This document shows positions 22,406 to 33,582 of a stretch of DNA of 64,000 bases, piece after piece. Made by a program: the position numbers and the translations under genes. Position 1 is the first letter of the stretch; every line of letters begins with the position of its first letter. The notes beneath the pieces are model-generated. The model was not told where the DNA came from, searched no databases, and saw only the letters and a program-made list of their open reading frames with translations. Source of the DNA: Sphaerulina vaccinii (lineage: Eukaryota > Ascomycota > Dothideomycetes > Mycosphaerellales > Mycosphaerellaceae); the NCBI GenBank assembly GCA_022570795.1, contig JAKUDP010000023.1:558001-622000 (forward strand). The letters are read 5' to 3'.

Positions 22406-23614
22406 TCAGGCAATCTTACGACCGACATTGCCCACGCCGCGACCTACGATGGAGACTAATGCTTCGCTTTCCTCGTCGCTGTCCTTGATGCCCCAGCCAG
22501 TCATGCCGAAGGCGCGCAAGTCTCTAGCCAGCTGTACGACCTGTTCTGTGCCGAGAACTTCCTTTCCAATAGCCAGCCTGCCCACATCTTCGCTGCCCAT
22601 AGCCATCATCGTCAACACTGTCGGCGCCGCAACATTTGAAACGAATCCGCCTTGCGCAATCGACTCCAACAGCTGATATGCGCATCTCTTGCCCAGATCC
22701 TCCGGCACTTCGCCTCCATTCGAATCACTCGCCACATCTGCTGAGTACAGAGCGCCTGTATTTGACTCTGCCACCAAGCTCAACCCAAACCCAAGTCCAA
22801 TCTTCTTCTTCGCATTCGCGTTGTTCCTCTCTGGCGCTGGTATGAGCGGCGCAGAGCTCACGTCTGAATGTATCCTCGTATCTGGTACGAACTCATTCAA
22901 TACGCCTTTTGCCGCGTGAATGGTTCGCGCATTGTTCGCTCCTGCCACTCCCGTCGCGTATGCCACACCTTGTATCCGCCGTATCCTCCCAGCATCGAGC
23001 AAGTGTATCGTCTTCGGTAGCCTCACTTGATGTCCAAACACCAGCTGCACCTCTCCTCCACCTCCCACTCCTCCTGGCCCAGGATTTGATCTCTTTAGCA
23101 CCCGCAGCTCAAGATCGCGCTCGATGCCAAAGCTTTTGAAGATTGGCAGGATCGCTGTCCTCACTGTGTCCACTGATACATCTCCTGTCGGCGTCGCAGA
23201 TGTGATCACGCCCGGCCCTGTCAATACCACGTTCATCTTCGCCTTCGAGAATGGCGCGAGTAAGCAGAGCGGTATGAGGTAGAAGCTTGCGCCTCTTGAG
23301 CAGCCTGCTTCTATGTTGTGTCTAATAACGCCTCCCGATGAGCCATGTCCCGCAGCGCTTCCTGTGATCAAGCCTGGTTCGTATGCGATTCTGGTGCCTG
23401 TGTGCCCAACTGCAGCTTCTCCTCCGTTCGTGATTGCTTCTAGTAGTCGCAAGAAGGACATCTCGTCCGCGTTGATTCCTGGAGCACTGGCATTTGATGT
23501 TCTGATATCGGAGACCACTATCGTCCTTCCCGTCAAAGTCGCCAGTACCAGACGGCTTATGAGATGCTTTGAGCCTTTAAACCTGAGCGGTTTGGGCCCC
23601 GTAGGCGCGGCCAT
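22406..23614 (-). CDS. RCL1: RNA 3'-terminal phosphate cyclase-like protein Rcl1 (18S rRNA processing)
   Basis: Single exon, 402 residues. The fold of RNA 3'-phosphate cyclases is recognisable throughout: FKGSKHLISRLVLATLTGR at the N-terminus, INADEMSFLRLLEAITNGG, TGTRIAYEPGLITGS, RGASFYLIPLCLLAPFSKAK, and the C-terminal GGFVSNVAAPTVLTMMAMG. The N-terminus (FKGS in place of the cyclase G-E-G-G-G-Q-I) and the lack of the catalytic His near the C-terminus match Rcl1 rather than the true cyclase RtcA. Rcl1 acts in the nucleolus with the GTPase Bms1 in the small-subunit processome, at the A2 cleavage step of pre-rRNA. Length is near the yeast protein's (about 370). A perfect 20-bp direct repeat lies 150 bp upstream. 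Confidence 0.9.
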   Translation of the reverse strand: MAAPTGPKPLRFKGSKHLISRLVLATLTGRTIVVSDIRTSNASAPGINADEMSFLRLLEAITNGGEAAVGHTGTRIAYEPGLITGSAAGHGSSGGVIRHNIEAGCSRGASFYLIPLCLLAPFSKAKMNVVLTGPGVITSATPTGDVSVDTVRTAILPIFKSFGIERDLELRVLKRSNPGPGGVGGGGEVQLVFGHQVRLPKTIHLLDAGRIRRIQGVAYATGVAGANNARTIHAAKGVLNEFVPDTRIHSDVSSAPLIPAPERNNANAKKKIGLGFGLSLVAESNTGALYSADVASDSNGGEVPEDLGKRCAYQLLESIAQGGFVSNVAAPTVLTMMAMGSEDVGRLAIGKEVLGTEQVVQLARDLRAFGMTGWGIKDSDEESEALVSIVGRGVGNVGRKIA

Positions 23615-24395
23615 CTTTGATGTAATCGCGTGAGTTTGAGATGAGCGCTGATCCGATCACCAGGTGCTATGTTGTACGTTGGTTCCGCATCAGTGGTACA
23701 TGAGATATGTAATTGGTCGCGATATAGTGCGGCGCGTGGTTGTTGACGAAAAGAAGCCATAAAATTATCTTAGCGCGGCACATGGAGAACCTTATCTTAG
23801 CGCGGCACATGTGAGGCCCTTGCATTTCCTTCGGAATCTATACCGAGGACGACATGTTAACTCTGAGGCTATCGCCAGGTCTATACCAGAGCAACACTGC
23901 TACCCTATCCTCATACATCTGTGCCCAAGAATGCTACTTGAGACTCCATCTAGTCATCGACTTCTCAAACCACGCCAGAGCCAAGTCAGAACATTCATCA
24001 CTTCAACATAGTATCAGATTAGCAGCCAATGGTGAGTCTGGACAGAAGGGAGAAAGGCGTCTATCAGACTCATGACTCCGTGCCATTATGGTTGCTCTTC
24101 GCAACACACATAGCTAAGTAAAGCAACGCCGAGCTACCATTATTGCCGCAGCGTGGGTATCATTTGATCTCTTCGTCGGTCGATTCCCATTCAGTCCCAA
24201 ATGCCTTCCCTGAAGGACGTTGCGGCTGTTGTTGCCGCTGGCCGTAAAATTCATGCATGCTCCGTCCCGAGTTCCATGCTACGCATCTGCAACATTCTTG
24301 AGTGACTCTCATCAACGAGAGTAATCCTTGATCCCAACTTTTGGAAAAGGTGTGTAGGAGAGTAGGGGAAGTGTCGTGTCGTGAGAGTTGGTCGA
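23615..24395. other. Intergenic upstream of RCL1
   Basis: 781 bp between the RCL1 start and the 3' end of the RRM gene. It holds the direct repeat at 23765-23811; no gene is supported. Confidence 0.45.
23765..23811. repeat. Perfect 20-bp direct repeat in the RCL1 promoter region
   Basis: The same 20 bases, beginning TTATCTTAGCGCGG, occur at 23765-23784 and 23792-23811, spaced 27 bp start to start. This is 150-200 bp upstream of the RCL1 ATG on the minus strand. It may be a paired binding site; that is inference. Confidence 0.6.
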
Positions 24396-25279
24396 CTAGT
24401 AGCCGCCCTGTTGCTGACCACCGTAGCCACCGCCGTTTGGCTGCTGCTGGTAACCGCCCTCTGTTCGATGTTAGCAAAAAGACATCAAGTCTCGAGCTGC
24501 ATCGATTTTTCGACATACCTTGGCCGCCGCCGTAGCCGCCACCTCCTCCGCCGCGCCAGTTTCCGCCACCACCACCGCCTTGGTAGCCTTCTCCCCAAGT
24601 TAGTGATCAGGTGCGCCAAAAGTCGAATCGTTGTAACTCACCACCGCCGCCGTAGCCGCCGCCTTGCTGGCCTCCGTAGCCTCCTCCACCGTAGCCGCCC
24701 TGGCCACCACCGTAGCCACCGCCCTGTTGGCCTCCGTAGCCTCCACGTCCACCGCCGCCGTAGCCACCGCCTCCTAGACTTTATCAGCAATGATCAAGTA
24801 TGGCGAGAACATCGAAGCGTGCATACCGCGGCCGCCGCCGAATCCGCCACCTCCTCCGCTGCCACGGTCACTAGCCTTGTCAACTCGGATGGTGCGTCCG
24901 TCGAACCTGTAATCTCTAATCAGTGACGTGTTCGGATCATGTTCCGAGATCACAACTCACTCCACGTTGTTCATGGCCGCAATGGCAGCATCGGCGCCAG
25001 CATCTTCTGTGAAGCGGACGAAACCGAAGCCACGGCTACGACCAGTGTCGCGGTCCTTGACGACAACCTGGTTGCCATATTAGTCAGGTGCGAAAGTGCG
25101 CTCTTTCCTTGTGTCGCAACTCACAGCTTCGTCGACTTGGCCGAACTCCTCGAACTTGGCGCGCAAGGTCTGGTCGTCAGTGTGCCAGGCAAGGCCGCTG
25201 TTGGTTGTTGTCAGTGATCTTGCGACGTATGTCGTAATGACGTCGATGCGTTGGCGTACCCGATGAATAGCTTCGACAT
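24396..25279 (-). CDS. Glycine-rich RNA-binding protein with one RRM
   Basis: Seven exons: 25279-25260, 25197-25125, 25067-24961, 24906-24827, 24773-24642, 24590-24519, 24460-24396. They total 549 bases, or 182 residues. Residues 1-80 are a classic RRM: RNP2 is KLFIGGLAW, RNP1 is RGFGFVRF, ending TIRVDKAS. Residues 85-182 are RGG/YGG-type low complexity (GGGYGGQQ repeats, ending QQGGY). Architecture and length match plant and fungal glycine-rich RNA-binding proteins and CIRBP-like proteins, which bind single-stranded RNA and often respond to cold or stress. The first exon has just 20 nt. The intron before exon 5 must use the second of two nearby AGs, because the first would create a stop. Introns interrupt the Gly-rich tail itself. 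Confidence 0.9.
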
Positions 25280-27322
25280 TGTTTGGATGTCTATCGTCAC
25301 TCTAGGTAAGGACAGAATAGTTCTTCTCGTCGCACTCGTGTCGTCGCACCGCACTCTCTTTCACACTCGTCTCGGCCGTGTGGAACGGAAAGTTGCAGTT
25401 GTTGGTATTTCGTGTGTGGTTGATGTTTGTGAGAGAAGGTGAGATCAAACTTGGGGAACAAGGCTGCAAAGAGAAGAGTGGGACCAGCCAGTCACATGCA
25501 GTAATGAGACCAAATTGACCAGGATTAGCACGTGTCCAAGGCTGAGAGCTACGTCGATGAACTGAGGGTGCAAAGTGATCGCCGAAGTGAGCCAGTGAAC
25601 GGTGCCAGTAGTGAAGTGCCGAGTGATAGTCGTAGTTACCACGCAATTGGAATACGTGTGAAGATGGTGGCTCGGATGACTTGCAAAGATGGCGTAGGTG
25701 AACCACAAACCGGTACGATCTGAGGCAGCGCAAAGACTGCAAGCGTACAGCTCTGAGCGAAAAGTTGGAAGGTGTAGATACCCCTCAATCGCTCATCTCA
25801 GCAAGCCATACCTCACCACCGGACGCAGGTAGCCGCAGCCGATGGCATGCTCGCTGCACAACACTCGTCTGCGATTGGGCTCACTTGAAAGACCCGCGAT
25901 ATTGCGAATTCGAGCGAGAAATGTACGTGGTGGTACGGGCTGTGAATGGCTAGAGGCTCTAGCTTCACCTGCGAGTAGACGAATGGTCTGCAGGAAGCGG
26001 CCCAAGACTCTGAGCTTTCACTGGGCAGAAGTCCCGTGCTAGTGCTGCAATGTGGATATCCACTGGCTCTGGCAGTAGTGCTGCAGTAGCTTACAGGCAG
26101 GACGCTGTATCCATCATGGATGGCGATGTTGAGCTTGCTTGCTTCGAGTTACCTTGGTTTTGGGTACGGAGGAATGCAGAATGTACATCGGTTCCCTTCG
26201 GCTTCCGACCTGCGAAACACAGGAACCGTAGGACGAAGCAGACGATCTCGGCAAGCCACTAACGATGGAAGGAGTGTGGACAAAGGAGCGGCAGAAGCTG
26301 TGAACGATGGCAATCAGGCCTATCTGTACAAGATGAGTGATGTCCATGGGGAGATACTGAACAGACTGTTTGGGCAAGAGGAGTCCCGTGCAAAGTCTCG
26401 GCCTCATCGGCAGTTCAGGGCTCAAAGCTGACCTGCCAAACTCTGCAGAACTACTTGCCCTCCTTCCTTCTCAGACACACGAATTCGAGTGGGCCCTGAG
26501 ACGCATGAGCGCGAAAGCCTTCTACAAGTGGACACACGCATGTCGCATTGTGGAGGCTGCGAAGATGCACAACAGCGGCAGCTAAACTGAAGCAGAAAAC
26601 GCACTCTGGGATGGCATACATTGCAACCAGTGCATTGGGCAGCTATGATATGTATGCAGCATTCCCCTGGTCTCAGCGTACCATACTCACCAGGTGTGCA
26701 CGAAACGATCGAACGATGGCAGCCTCCGACGCAAGGCTGATGATAGGCGAGGTGATCTCTGTGGAACAGCAGCAGCTGTGGTCGCAGGTGCTTCCATAGC
26801 CATGCATATCTAGCCGCGAGACTTTATGGCGAGCATACACTTCGCGCTTCTGCCGCAACTCAAGATAAAGCCAAAGCATGGATGTGAATGCTGACCACAC
26901 CTGTTGCTTGCCAAGTATAACGATGTTCGAAGTTAATGCTCACCGGTCGACCATTCGCCGAATAACTTCGATGGCAGGTGCATATGCGAGACAGGCAAAA
27001 GAAGCAAGTGTGTGTGTGCACCTTCTCTGACCAGTGGTATTGTGTCACCAAACCTGTCACATTCTCGAACTTCTGGGCTCTGGTCTAGACCACTTCATAC
27101 CGATGCTCCACGATATGCGCGCGCCAACTCCATGCCTCAAGAAGACTATTATGTGCGACAATCATACCCTGACCGAAAGTCGGTGAAAGACAACTGTGCG
27201 ACTCTGCCAGAGTGCTTTCCGAGACAATTTGCATACTGGAGCAAGTACCGGCGTCGGCTTGCCGAACAGCCTCATCAAGATCCTGGTCGTGACATCTGCA
27301 TAGAAGCATTTCTCCCTTGCAG
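25280..27322. other. Gene-poor 2 kb
   Basis: The region holds the RRM gene promoter and the upstream region of the next gene. Several 60-100-codon frames overlap on both strands, none with recognisable sequence. I see no supported gene, RNA or repeat. Confidence 0.4.
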
Positions 27323-29631
27323 ATGGACATCAAGGAGTGGTTGCAAAACACTGCCTACAGAGAGCCGCCCAATGAGCAAGAACATCCAAGCTTTCCTCAT
27401 GTTCCTCAACCGCAGCTAGGTGCATCAAAGCCTGCACGTACCAGTCATCGGCACAAGAGGAGGCGAGGCTCAAGCGATCCATCCGCGCACGGAGCAGATC
27501 GAGGTGGCTATGGGCGTGACAAGCGAGCGCATTCCTTGAGCTCCGAACATGTCCGACTTGCGCAGAAGGAAACTGCTACTGCAGAGTCGCAAGATGGCCA
27601 CAACTTTGATGACGAGAGCAGCACGTCAAGCCGCGAACGTGTGCCAGTCAAAAGCTATGAGAAGCGTGCCCGGCACAAGACGAGACCGGACCACTATGAA
27701 CGTAAGCCAAAGAAGAAGAAGGAGCAAGAACCGCATCGAGAGAAGAAGTCCAAGTCGAAGCGCCGCAAAGGCCATCGTAGTGGAGACGGCGATCGTACAA
27801 CAGGTCTTGTCCAGAGCTTCCAGCTGAAGAATGGACCAAAGAACAACAGACTGACGGTGAGGGACGCTACGCGACCCACCATCACAGAGTACTGACACAG
27901 ACACAGCTCCGCCCTGAAGCCAATGCTGGCATATTCCATCATGGCAAAGCATCAGCGCCCATGGCGGCGAGTGGCCCAGGTCGTAAGCCAAGCGTGATGT
28001 GAACGTGGTGTACCAAGTGTTGACGCATCACAGTTCCCGACCTGGTATTCAACGAGATGAAGTTCTTGTCCAAGCCGATGAATCAAGATAAACCCCCGCC
28101 TAATGGACCAGCACCACAAGCCAAGAAAAGTCGCAAGGAAGTACGGGATGAAGAGATCTCAGCCTACTTTCGGAATATGACCGGAGAAAGGCGTACTGCT
28201 GAACAAGGTCAGCGTGAAGCGGCAGTGAACTTGCCAACGCACGTGCAACCCACAATTGAGAATATACCCGAACCAGTTGAGCAAGATAATCCTCCGGCGC
28301 ACGCTCGCGCTCCAGTCGAGCTGCCTGATAAGCCATTCCTAGGCTTTGGAAGTAGAGGTGTGCCACAAGAGAAGCAGGACTTGCAGTCCACTAGCAAGAG
28401 CTACTACACATGGTCGGAATCGATAGCGCCACCCAAGCGGCCGTCACTGGACGAAGGTCGTTTCGTCCGATCAGATAATCGTCAGGTCTTGGAAGAACGT
28501 ACATCAGCACAAGGACTAAGGCGCGACAAGCCAGCATCAGAGCAGCCTCGTGGTCGTGTGTCTGAGCCTGCCAACTATCGTGCCCTCGGCTCTACAACAT
28601 CTGTACCTCGCAGAAGACCAGGAGCCGCGGAGGAGCCACGAATACACGAGGATGATCAACAACGATGGGAAGCAGACAGCTATCACACATCTGACATTCT
28701 GAAACTGCGCGATACCTTTCATGAGCACAACCGCTCACCATCGCTCCCGAGTCGAAAACATTTCTCAAATCCAAGCACGAATCAGGAGAATGTCAAGCCA
28801 GCCACCTCGACGCCGACCAGTAAACTTCTGCGCAATGCATGGGAGGAAGTGGCGAGGCCACAACAGTGCCATCAATCCAGCTCAACGAGAAGGAGCTCCG
28901 GGCTGAGACGCCATGATCGTTCGCAGCCTCATCCTGGTGTAGTCATCACTGAGCCTACGAGCCAATATTTCGATGATACATTGCACTACGATCATGATCA
29001 ACTTCAGCCGGGGCATCCGCCTGAAGAGTACATGCCCCAGCGAGGTTTCAGTCGTACTGGCGAAAGTCATGTATCGCGGCATGGGCGGTCATTGCGCAGC
29101 GCTTCAGCAACCACATCGAATAGTCGCCTTCTTCGACAATCTGGCCCAGTCGCTCTGTATGCTGGTAGACTTGCTCAGCAAAGGCAACTGAGCAATCAAA
29201 TGCTAGACAAAGCACCAGAAGCGCGTCGTCCAATGGTACATAATGGCAACGTTTATGCCAACGGTAGACAGGCGGAAAACCTTGTGCGCCACCTTGCCGC
29301 CGACCAGGTGCCTGACTTATATGGCCAGAACCACAGGAGTCAGGACGTGCATATCGTCCAGCATGATCAGAATCGCATTATTTTGAGCATTGACAACGGG
29401 GAAAGACATCATTCTGAGCTCCAGGAGAGTATCGATGGCCCGTTCTTCACAGAATTGCCTTCAATGCAGCCTGAGGGTCTTGATGACAAGTATCATACTG
29501 AGACACCTTTTGCTGAATCGCTGATGGAGTCCGAGCAGTATCATGCCCAGGGGCCTTCTGTTGGCCCATTGATGGCGTCTGAGCCTGCAGATAAAATGGC
29601 AGGCTTTTGGAAACCGAACGTACTGTATTGA
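27323..29631 (+). CDS. Large disordered protein with short N-terminal helical motif, unknown function
   Basis: Three exons: 27323-27856, 27907-27982, 28034-29631; introns of 50 and 51 bp; 735 residues. The start ATG gives MDIKEWLQNTAYREPP, a short amphipathic opening typical of a fungal-specific family of uncharacterised proteins. Then comes a very basic stretch (about 90-165; KRARHKTRPDHYERKPKKKK, KKSKSKRRKGHR) that should act as a nuclear localisation signal. Exon 3 begins LPDLVFNEMKFLSK, then KKSRKEVRDEEISAYFRNM and a region rich in Pro, Ser, Gln and His without recognisable domains. Two in-frame splices with good signals join the parts (GTGAGG...CACAG and GTAAGC...CACAG). I do not assign a function. 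Confidence 0.7.
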
Positions 29632-30134
29632 TCTTGAGACTGTTGAGACTTCTGGCGAGGAGATACCCTTTGATGATGTTGATAGATCAAGAACGAGTTG
29701 ATGTCTACTGTTGACCACCCCTTTGATATCAACGCCCTGTAGCCGAGCTCCGGCCGAATGCGGAGGCTTCGTTTCTCGTTTCTTGAGCCTCATCGCCGTC
29801 ACGGGATTCTTGATGTTGGTTCACCTCGGTCGTCATCTTTATTTGCTTCCCAAGGCCATATCCTATATCCATCTCTAGCTGTATGCGTCCGATACGCGTG
29901 TATACCGCTGTGCATGCGAGCGCTACACTGAAACGTGCTGTAGTCGCCACCACTGGTCGCTTTGGTCAACCCACGTTTCTTGCGCTGGCCCAGTCCGCCT
30001 CAACAGCAGCGACAGTGGACCCTGGCCTGAAACTGAGACGCAATTGCCCCACCATGGTCGAGCAAAATCGACGAGCTCGACAACTTTCTGGACATCTTTC
30101 ATACTCAACCACTTCGACATCAACCACAAACACG
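29632..30134. other. Upstream region of the pyrophosphatase, open in frame from 29883
   Basis: 503 bp. From an ATG at 29883 the frame stays open for 84 codons into the pyrophosphatase start at 30135. The predicted N-terminus is rich in Arg and Ala and has no acidic residue in its first 45 positions, like a mitochondrial presequence. See the finding on alternative starts. Confidence 0.4.
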
Positions 30135-31239
30135 ATGTCGCGATCCTCACCCAAATATACCGTCCGCAAGGTCGGCGCACCACACACCCTCGAGCACCGC
30201 ATCTACATCGAGCAGGATGGCGTTCCAGTGTCGCCTTTCCACGATATTCCATTGTATGCCAATGAGCAGCAGACGGTGTTAAACATGGTTGTGGAGATCC
30301 CGCGCTGGACTAATGCTAAGCAAGAGGTGTGTTACTCTACACAAGCCGCCTACGATGGTGGTGAACGCCAATGGCGGTCTCTTCATTCGATTGGGCCTTC
30401 CGAGCTGTGTTGTGCCACTGCAGGCGCAGCTCAATTCAAGCAGAAGATTAGCGACACTAGGATACAGGTGCTGACAATGGTATACAGATTTCCAAGGACG
30501 AGGAGCTCAACCCAATCAAGCAGGATACCAAGAAGGGTAAGCTGCGCTTCGTCCGCAACTGCTTCCCACACAAGGGCTACCTCTGGAACTACGGAGCTTT
30601 CCCACAAACCTGGGAAGACCCAAATGTTACTCACCCAGAGACCAAGCAAAAGGGCGACAATGACCCTCTCGACGTCTGCGAGATTGGAGAGCTCGTTGCC
30701 AAGCCAGGTGAGGTCAAGCAGGTCAAGGTCCTCGGTGTCATGGCTCTCCTCGATGAGGGCGAGACCGACTGGAAGATCATCGTTATTGACGTGAATGACC
30801 CGCTTGCACCAAAGCTCAACGACATCGAGGATGTCGAGCGTCACCTTCCTGGCCTTCTCCGTGCTACCAATGAGTGGTTCCGCATCTACAAAATCCCAGA
30901 TGGCAAGCCAGAGAACCAGTTCGCTTTCTCCGGAGAGTGCAAGAACAGGAAATACGCTACTGAGGTCATTCGCGAGTGTGCTGAGGCTTGGGACAAGCTT
31001 ATCACTGGCAAGACTCAGCCAGGTGATGTGAACCTGTGAGTCAACTCTGCGCTGCTTGTCGACATGAACCAAGCCATCAAGTACTGACCGTGATTGATAG
31101 CACAAACGTTTCCGTCCAACAGAGCAACAACCGCGTCGATCCCAAGTCGCTGAACATTCCAGCCCACGAGGACAAGGCACCAGCTCCAATCGACCCAAGC
31201 ATTGACAAGTGGTTCTACATTAGCGGCGCCTCTGCTTAG
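30135..31239 (+). CDS. IPP1: Soluble inorganic pyrophosphatase (family I)
   Basis: Three exons: 30135-30326, 30488-31035, 31101-31239; introns of 161 and 65 bp; 292 residues. Hydrolyses pyrophosphate to two phosphates, pulling biosynthetic reactions forward. Almost every block matches fungal family I enzymes: YTVRKVGAPHTLEHRIY, PRWTNAKQE spliced to ISKDEELNPIKQDTKKGK, FPHKGYLWNYGAFPQTWEDP, the metal-binding signature GDNDPLDVCEIG with its aspartates, and NEWFRIYKIPDGKPENQF. The C-terminus ends DKWFYISGASA as in Aspergillus. The start at 30135 (MSRSSPKYTVRK) gives the usual cytosolic length. An upstream in-frame ATG at 29883 would add an 84-residue presequence-like extension. Confidence 0.95.
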
Positions 31240-31811
31240 AAACACAGGGACGGCAAGCATGCGATAGCTCCAGTCCACGATCCAGGACCTCCAGTTGGCC
31301 CCTTCCTCGATCCCTCAGGGCAAAAGACTGTCTAGACCATTAGCTATACTTTTGTGGAGTGAGAAGGACTACTGTCAAGCAAGAAATACGATTCAGAGAG
31401 GCAGAAACAGTGTACTGTGACAGCAAAAGCAAATCAAATAACAAGGAATCAAATCATGAAATGCAGGCTTCTTCTATAATCTTCTTTATGATACGTGGCG
31501 TTGCATTCACTGACCTGACAGCGGAGACGAAAGTAGACTGGCAGAGATAGAGCATAGTTGTGCCAGTCCCCTCCTGATAATGGTGCTGTCGGAGCTCCCG
31601 TACATCTAGACATACCATCGAGCGCAGCATTTGCTTTCCATGATGACTTGTACAATCACTTTCGCCGCAACACTCATTCGAGCGCTGATATGCTGTTGTA
31701 CAGTGCCCTACTCCTGCCCCAGCTACTCGCATCGGCTTCCCAGACCTGCTTTTGAAACCCACACCTGCTGTCATGCACCCACTGTTTCGCTCCATCTTCT
31801 TTTCTTCTTCT
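31240..31811. other. Convergent intergenic region, pyrophosphatase and OST2 3' ends
   Basis: 572 bp; holds both 3' UTRs. No gene supported. Confidence 0.4.
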
Positions 31812-32476
31812 TCAGTTGATGAAGTTCACGCAGAAGAAGTGTAGAATCAAACTCCCAAAGACAAAGTCCGCGAATGCTCTGTAGGTGAAAAACGCCACGT
31901 CAGCCCGTCATGTCCATATCCCTACTCTGCTCCTTGCACTGGCGCGAAATTTGGTATTGTAAGACTCACCTCTCATGACTCATCCCCTCAAACTCCTTCT
32001 CATTCTCCGGATTCGTCTGTAATCTCAAACTAGCAGTCAAGACAAATTGTCCCACTGTAGCTCCGAATCCTGATAGGAAGGCATTGAATGGCTATACACT
32101 CTCATCAGCACCTGCTCATCCATGCTCAACCCCATACCGTCCTCGTTATGCTCCTCCCTTATCCACTTACGTAGTTTCCCGCTATAACACAATATGCAAA
32201 CTGCAACACTCCCACCAGAATCAAAAACCCCATAAATGTATCAATCAATTTTGTACGTTGAGCGGCTTTTTCGACATAGTTGTTCCAGACTCCTTGGAGG
32301 ATTGCTGGGAAGTCTTGCACTGATGCAGCTCCCTTTTTCGAGGAGATGGATGTGGAAGAGGGAGCGGATTTGTTCTCGAAGGTCTTCGCTGTTGTTGTTC
32401 GGATTTGGGTTGCGGATGTGGTGGCGCTCGAGGCGGGAATTGTTGCTGGTTGTTGTGAGGCGCGTTTGGGAGGCAT
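31812..32476 (-). CDS. OST2: Oligosaccharyltransferase subunit Ost2 (DAD1 homologue)
   Basis: Three exons: 32476-32171, 32091-31970, 31878-31812; introns of 79 and 91 bp; 164 residues. The first 50 residues are a Ser/Thr/Ala-rich cytosolic tail, longer than in animals. Residues about 55-164 carry the DAD/Ost2 family: VWNNYVEKAAQRTKLIDTFM, GVLQFAYCVIAGNYPFNAFL, FVLTASLRLQTNPENEKEFE, and the end RAFADFVFGSLILHFFCVNF plus I-N. Three membrane helices are expected. The protein is an essential small subunit of the ER oligosaccharyltransferase that transfers glycans to Asn-X-Ser/Thr. It is divergent from the TMEM14-like gene, with 257 bp between start codons. Confidence 0.95.
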
Positions 32477-32733
32477 TATGGCGGTGTTGTATCGGGGAGG
32501 TATGTGGTGGTCAATGGTGTAGGAGGGAGGATGTTGTAGTGGCATGTGAAGATATGCCAAGGAGCGTAGCTGTCCTTTGAGTGAACAGGGAAGGCGCACT
32601 AGCCACATTTGTGGCGTTCGCTCTTTCCCCAGATTGTGGCCACAGCTCCTTGCTCCTCGGTATCCGGACAGCGTCATGCCATTGATCACTCCATTGCGAG
32701 ACCATTCCACGGTCATACAATAAAACAACCCCA
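32477..32733. promoter_or_regulatory. Bidirectional promoter of OST2 and the TMEM14-like gene
   Basis: Only 257 bp separate the two start codons on opposite strands, so the promoter is shared or overlapping. No specific motif identified. Confidence 0.6.
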
Positions 32734-33255
32734 ATGTCCAGCACCAAAACACCAGTCCAAGCTACTCAGAACAACAAGATGGTATAGTATACGTTACGCT
32801 CGACACTTTCGATCCTCTCACTGACAGATCGTGGCTATAGTCCCTCTCCACCCTCGCCCTAGTCCTAGGCCTCCTAACAGCAGGTGGTGGCATCACAGGT
32901 ACGAACCCAGCCTGAGACATTCAAGAACACCATACTATACATCCTGAAAGATCTACTGACCGGTTGATGTTTGGGTACAGGCTACGTCCGCACAGGCTCA
33001 ATCCCCTCCGTAGCAGCAGGTTGCACAGTAGGAGCACTCTACCTGATCGGCGGCTACCGACTCCAAAACCGCGCTTCCTATGGCGTAGAGTCCGCGCTCC
33101 TAGCAAGTATTGTCCTAGCAGGCTCCTCCATTCCACGAGCGATCAAAGGAGGTTTTAAGCCTCTGCCTACTGGCTTGTCAGTGCTAGCAACTGTGGGATT
33201 ATTGGCTTTTGGAAATGGTTGGATGAATGGAGCTGGGAAGACGAAGATCATTTAG
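32734..33255 (+). CDS. TMEM14-family (UPF0136) small membrane protein
   Basis: Three exons: 32734-32781, 32841-32898, 32981-33255; introns of 59 and 82 bp; 126 residues. Four short hydrophobic segments rich in Gly and Ala follow the TMEM14 pattern: LALVLGLLTAGGGITGYVRT, then SIPSVAAGCTVGALYLIGGY, SALLASIVLAGSSIPRA, and PLPTGLSVLATVGLLAFGNG. Family members sit in mitochondrial or ER membranes; TMEM14C helps haem-precursor transport in vertebrates, but the fungal role is not established. The first exon encodes a 16-residue polar leader, so the core could also begin inside exon 2. The exon 2 acceptor (GGCTATAG) was chosen because it alone keeps the conserved frame. Confidence 0.85.
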
Positions 33256-33582
33256 ATAATACTTTTGTGTTGAAGGAAGATGAAAAGAGAAGGAGCTATG
33301 ATGTGATATGATATGAAGCAGTTTTGTAACAGTCGCTGTATTTTCACGATCTGATATCCGTCTGCTTTGAAGAGCATGCTATACTTTTGTTGAATTATCA
33401 TGAGGTCCGTTGTGAGATCTACTCATGAAGGGGAACAAGCAACCACTATCTGTGTCTCGTTTACGCTGAGTGGAGAGTCGTGTCTAGTTGGCCTGGGTGA
33501 TTTAGTCTCAAGTTATGAGAAATCTCTCACTCGCAGCTATGGCTTCGACAACCTGGAGACACCTCTTAGCAGTCTCACTCAG
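33256..33582. other. Convergent intergenic region
   Basis: 327 bp between TMEM14-like (+) and F-box (-) 3' ends; nothing seen. Confidence 0.4.

Noticed and set aside
27317..27322. Start of the disordered protein at TTG 27317
   Set aside because: An ATG lies two codons downstream and gives the family-like MDIKEWL start.
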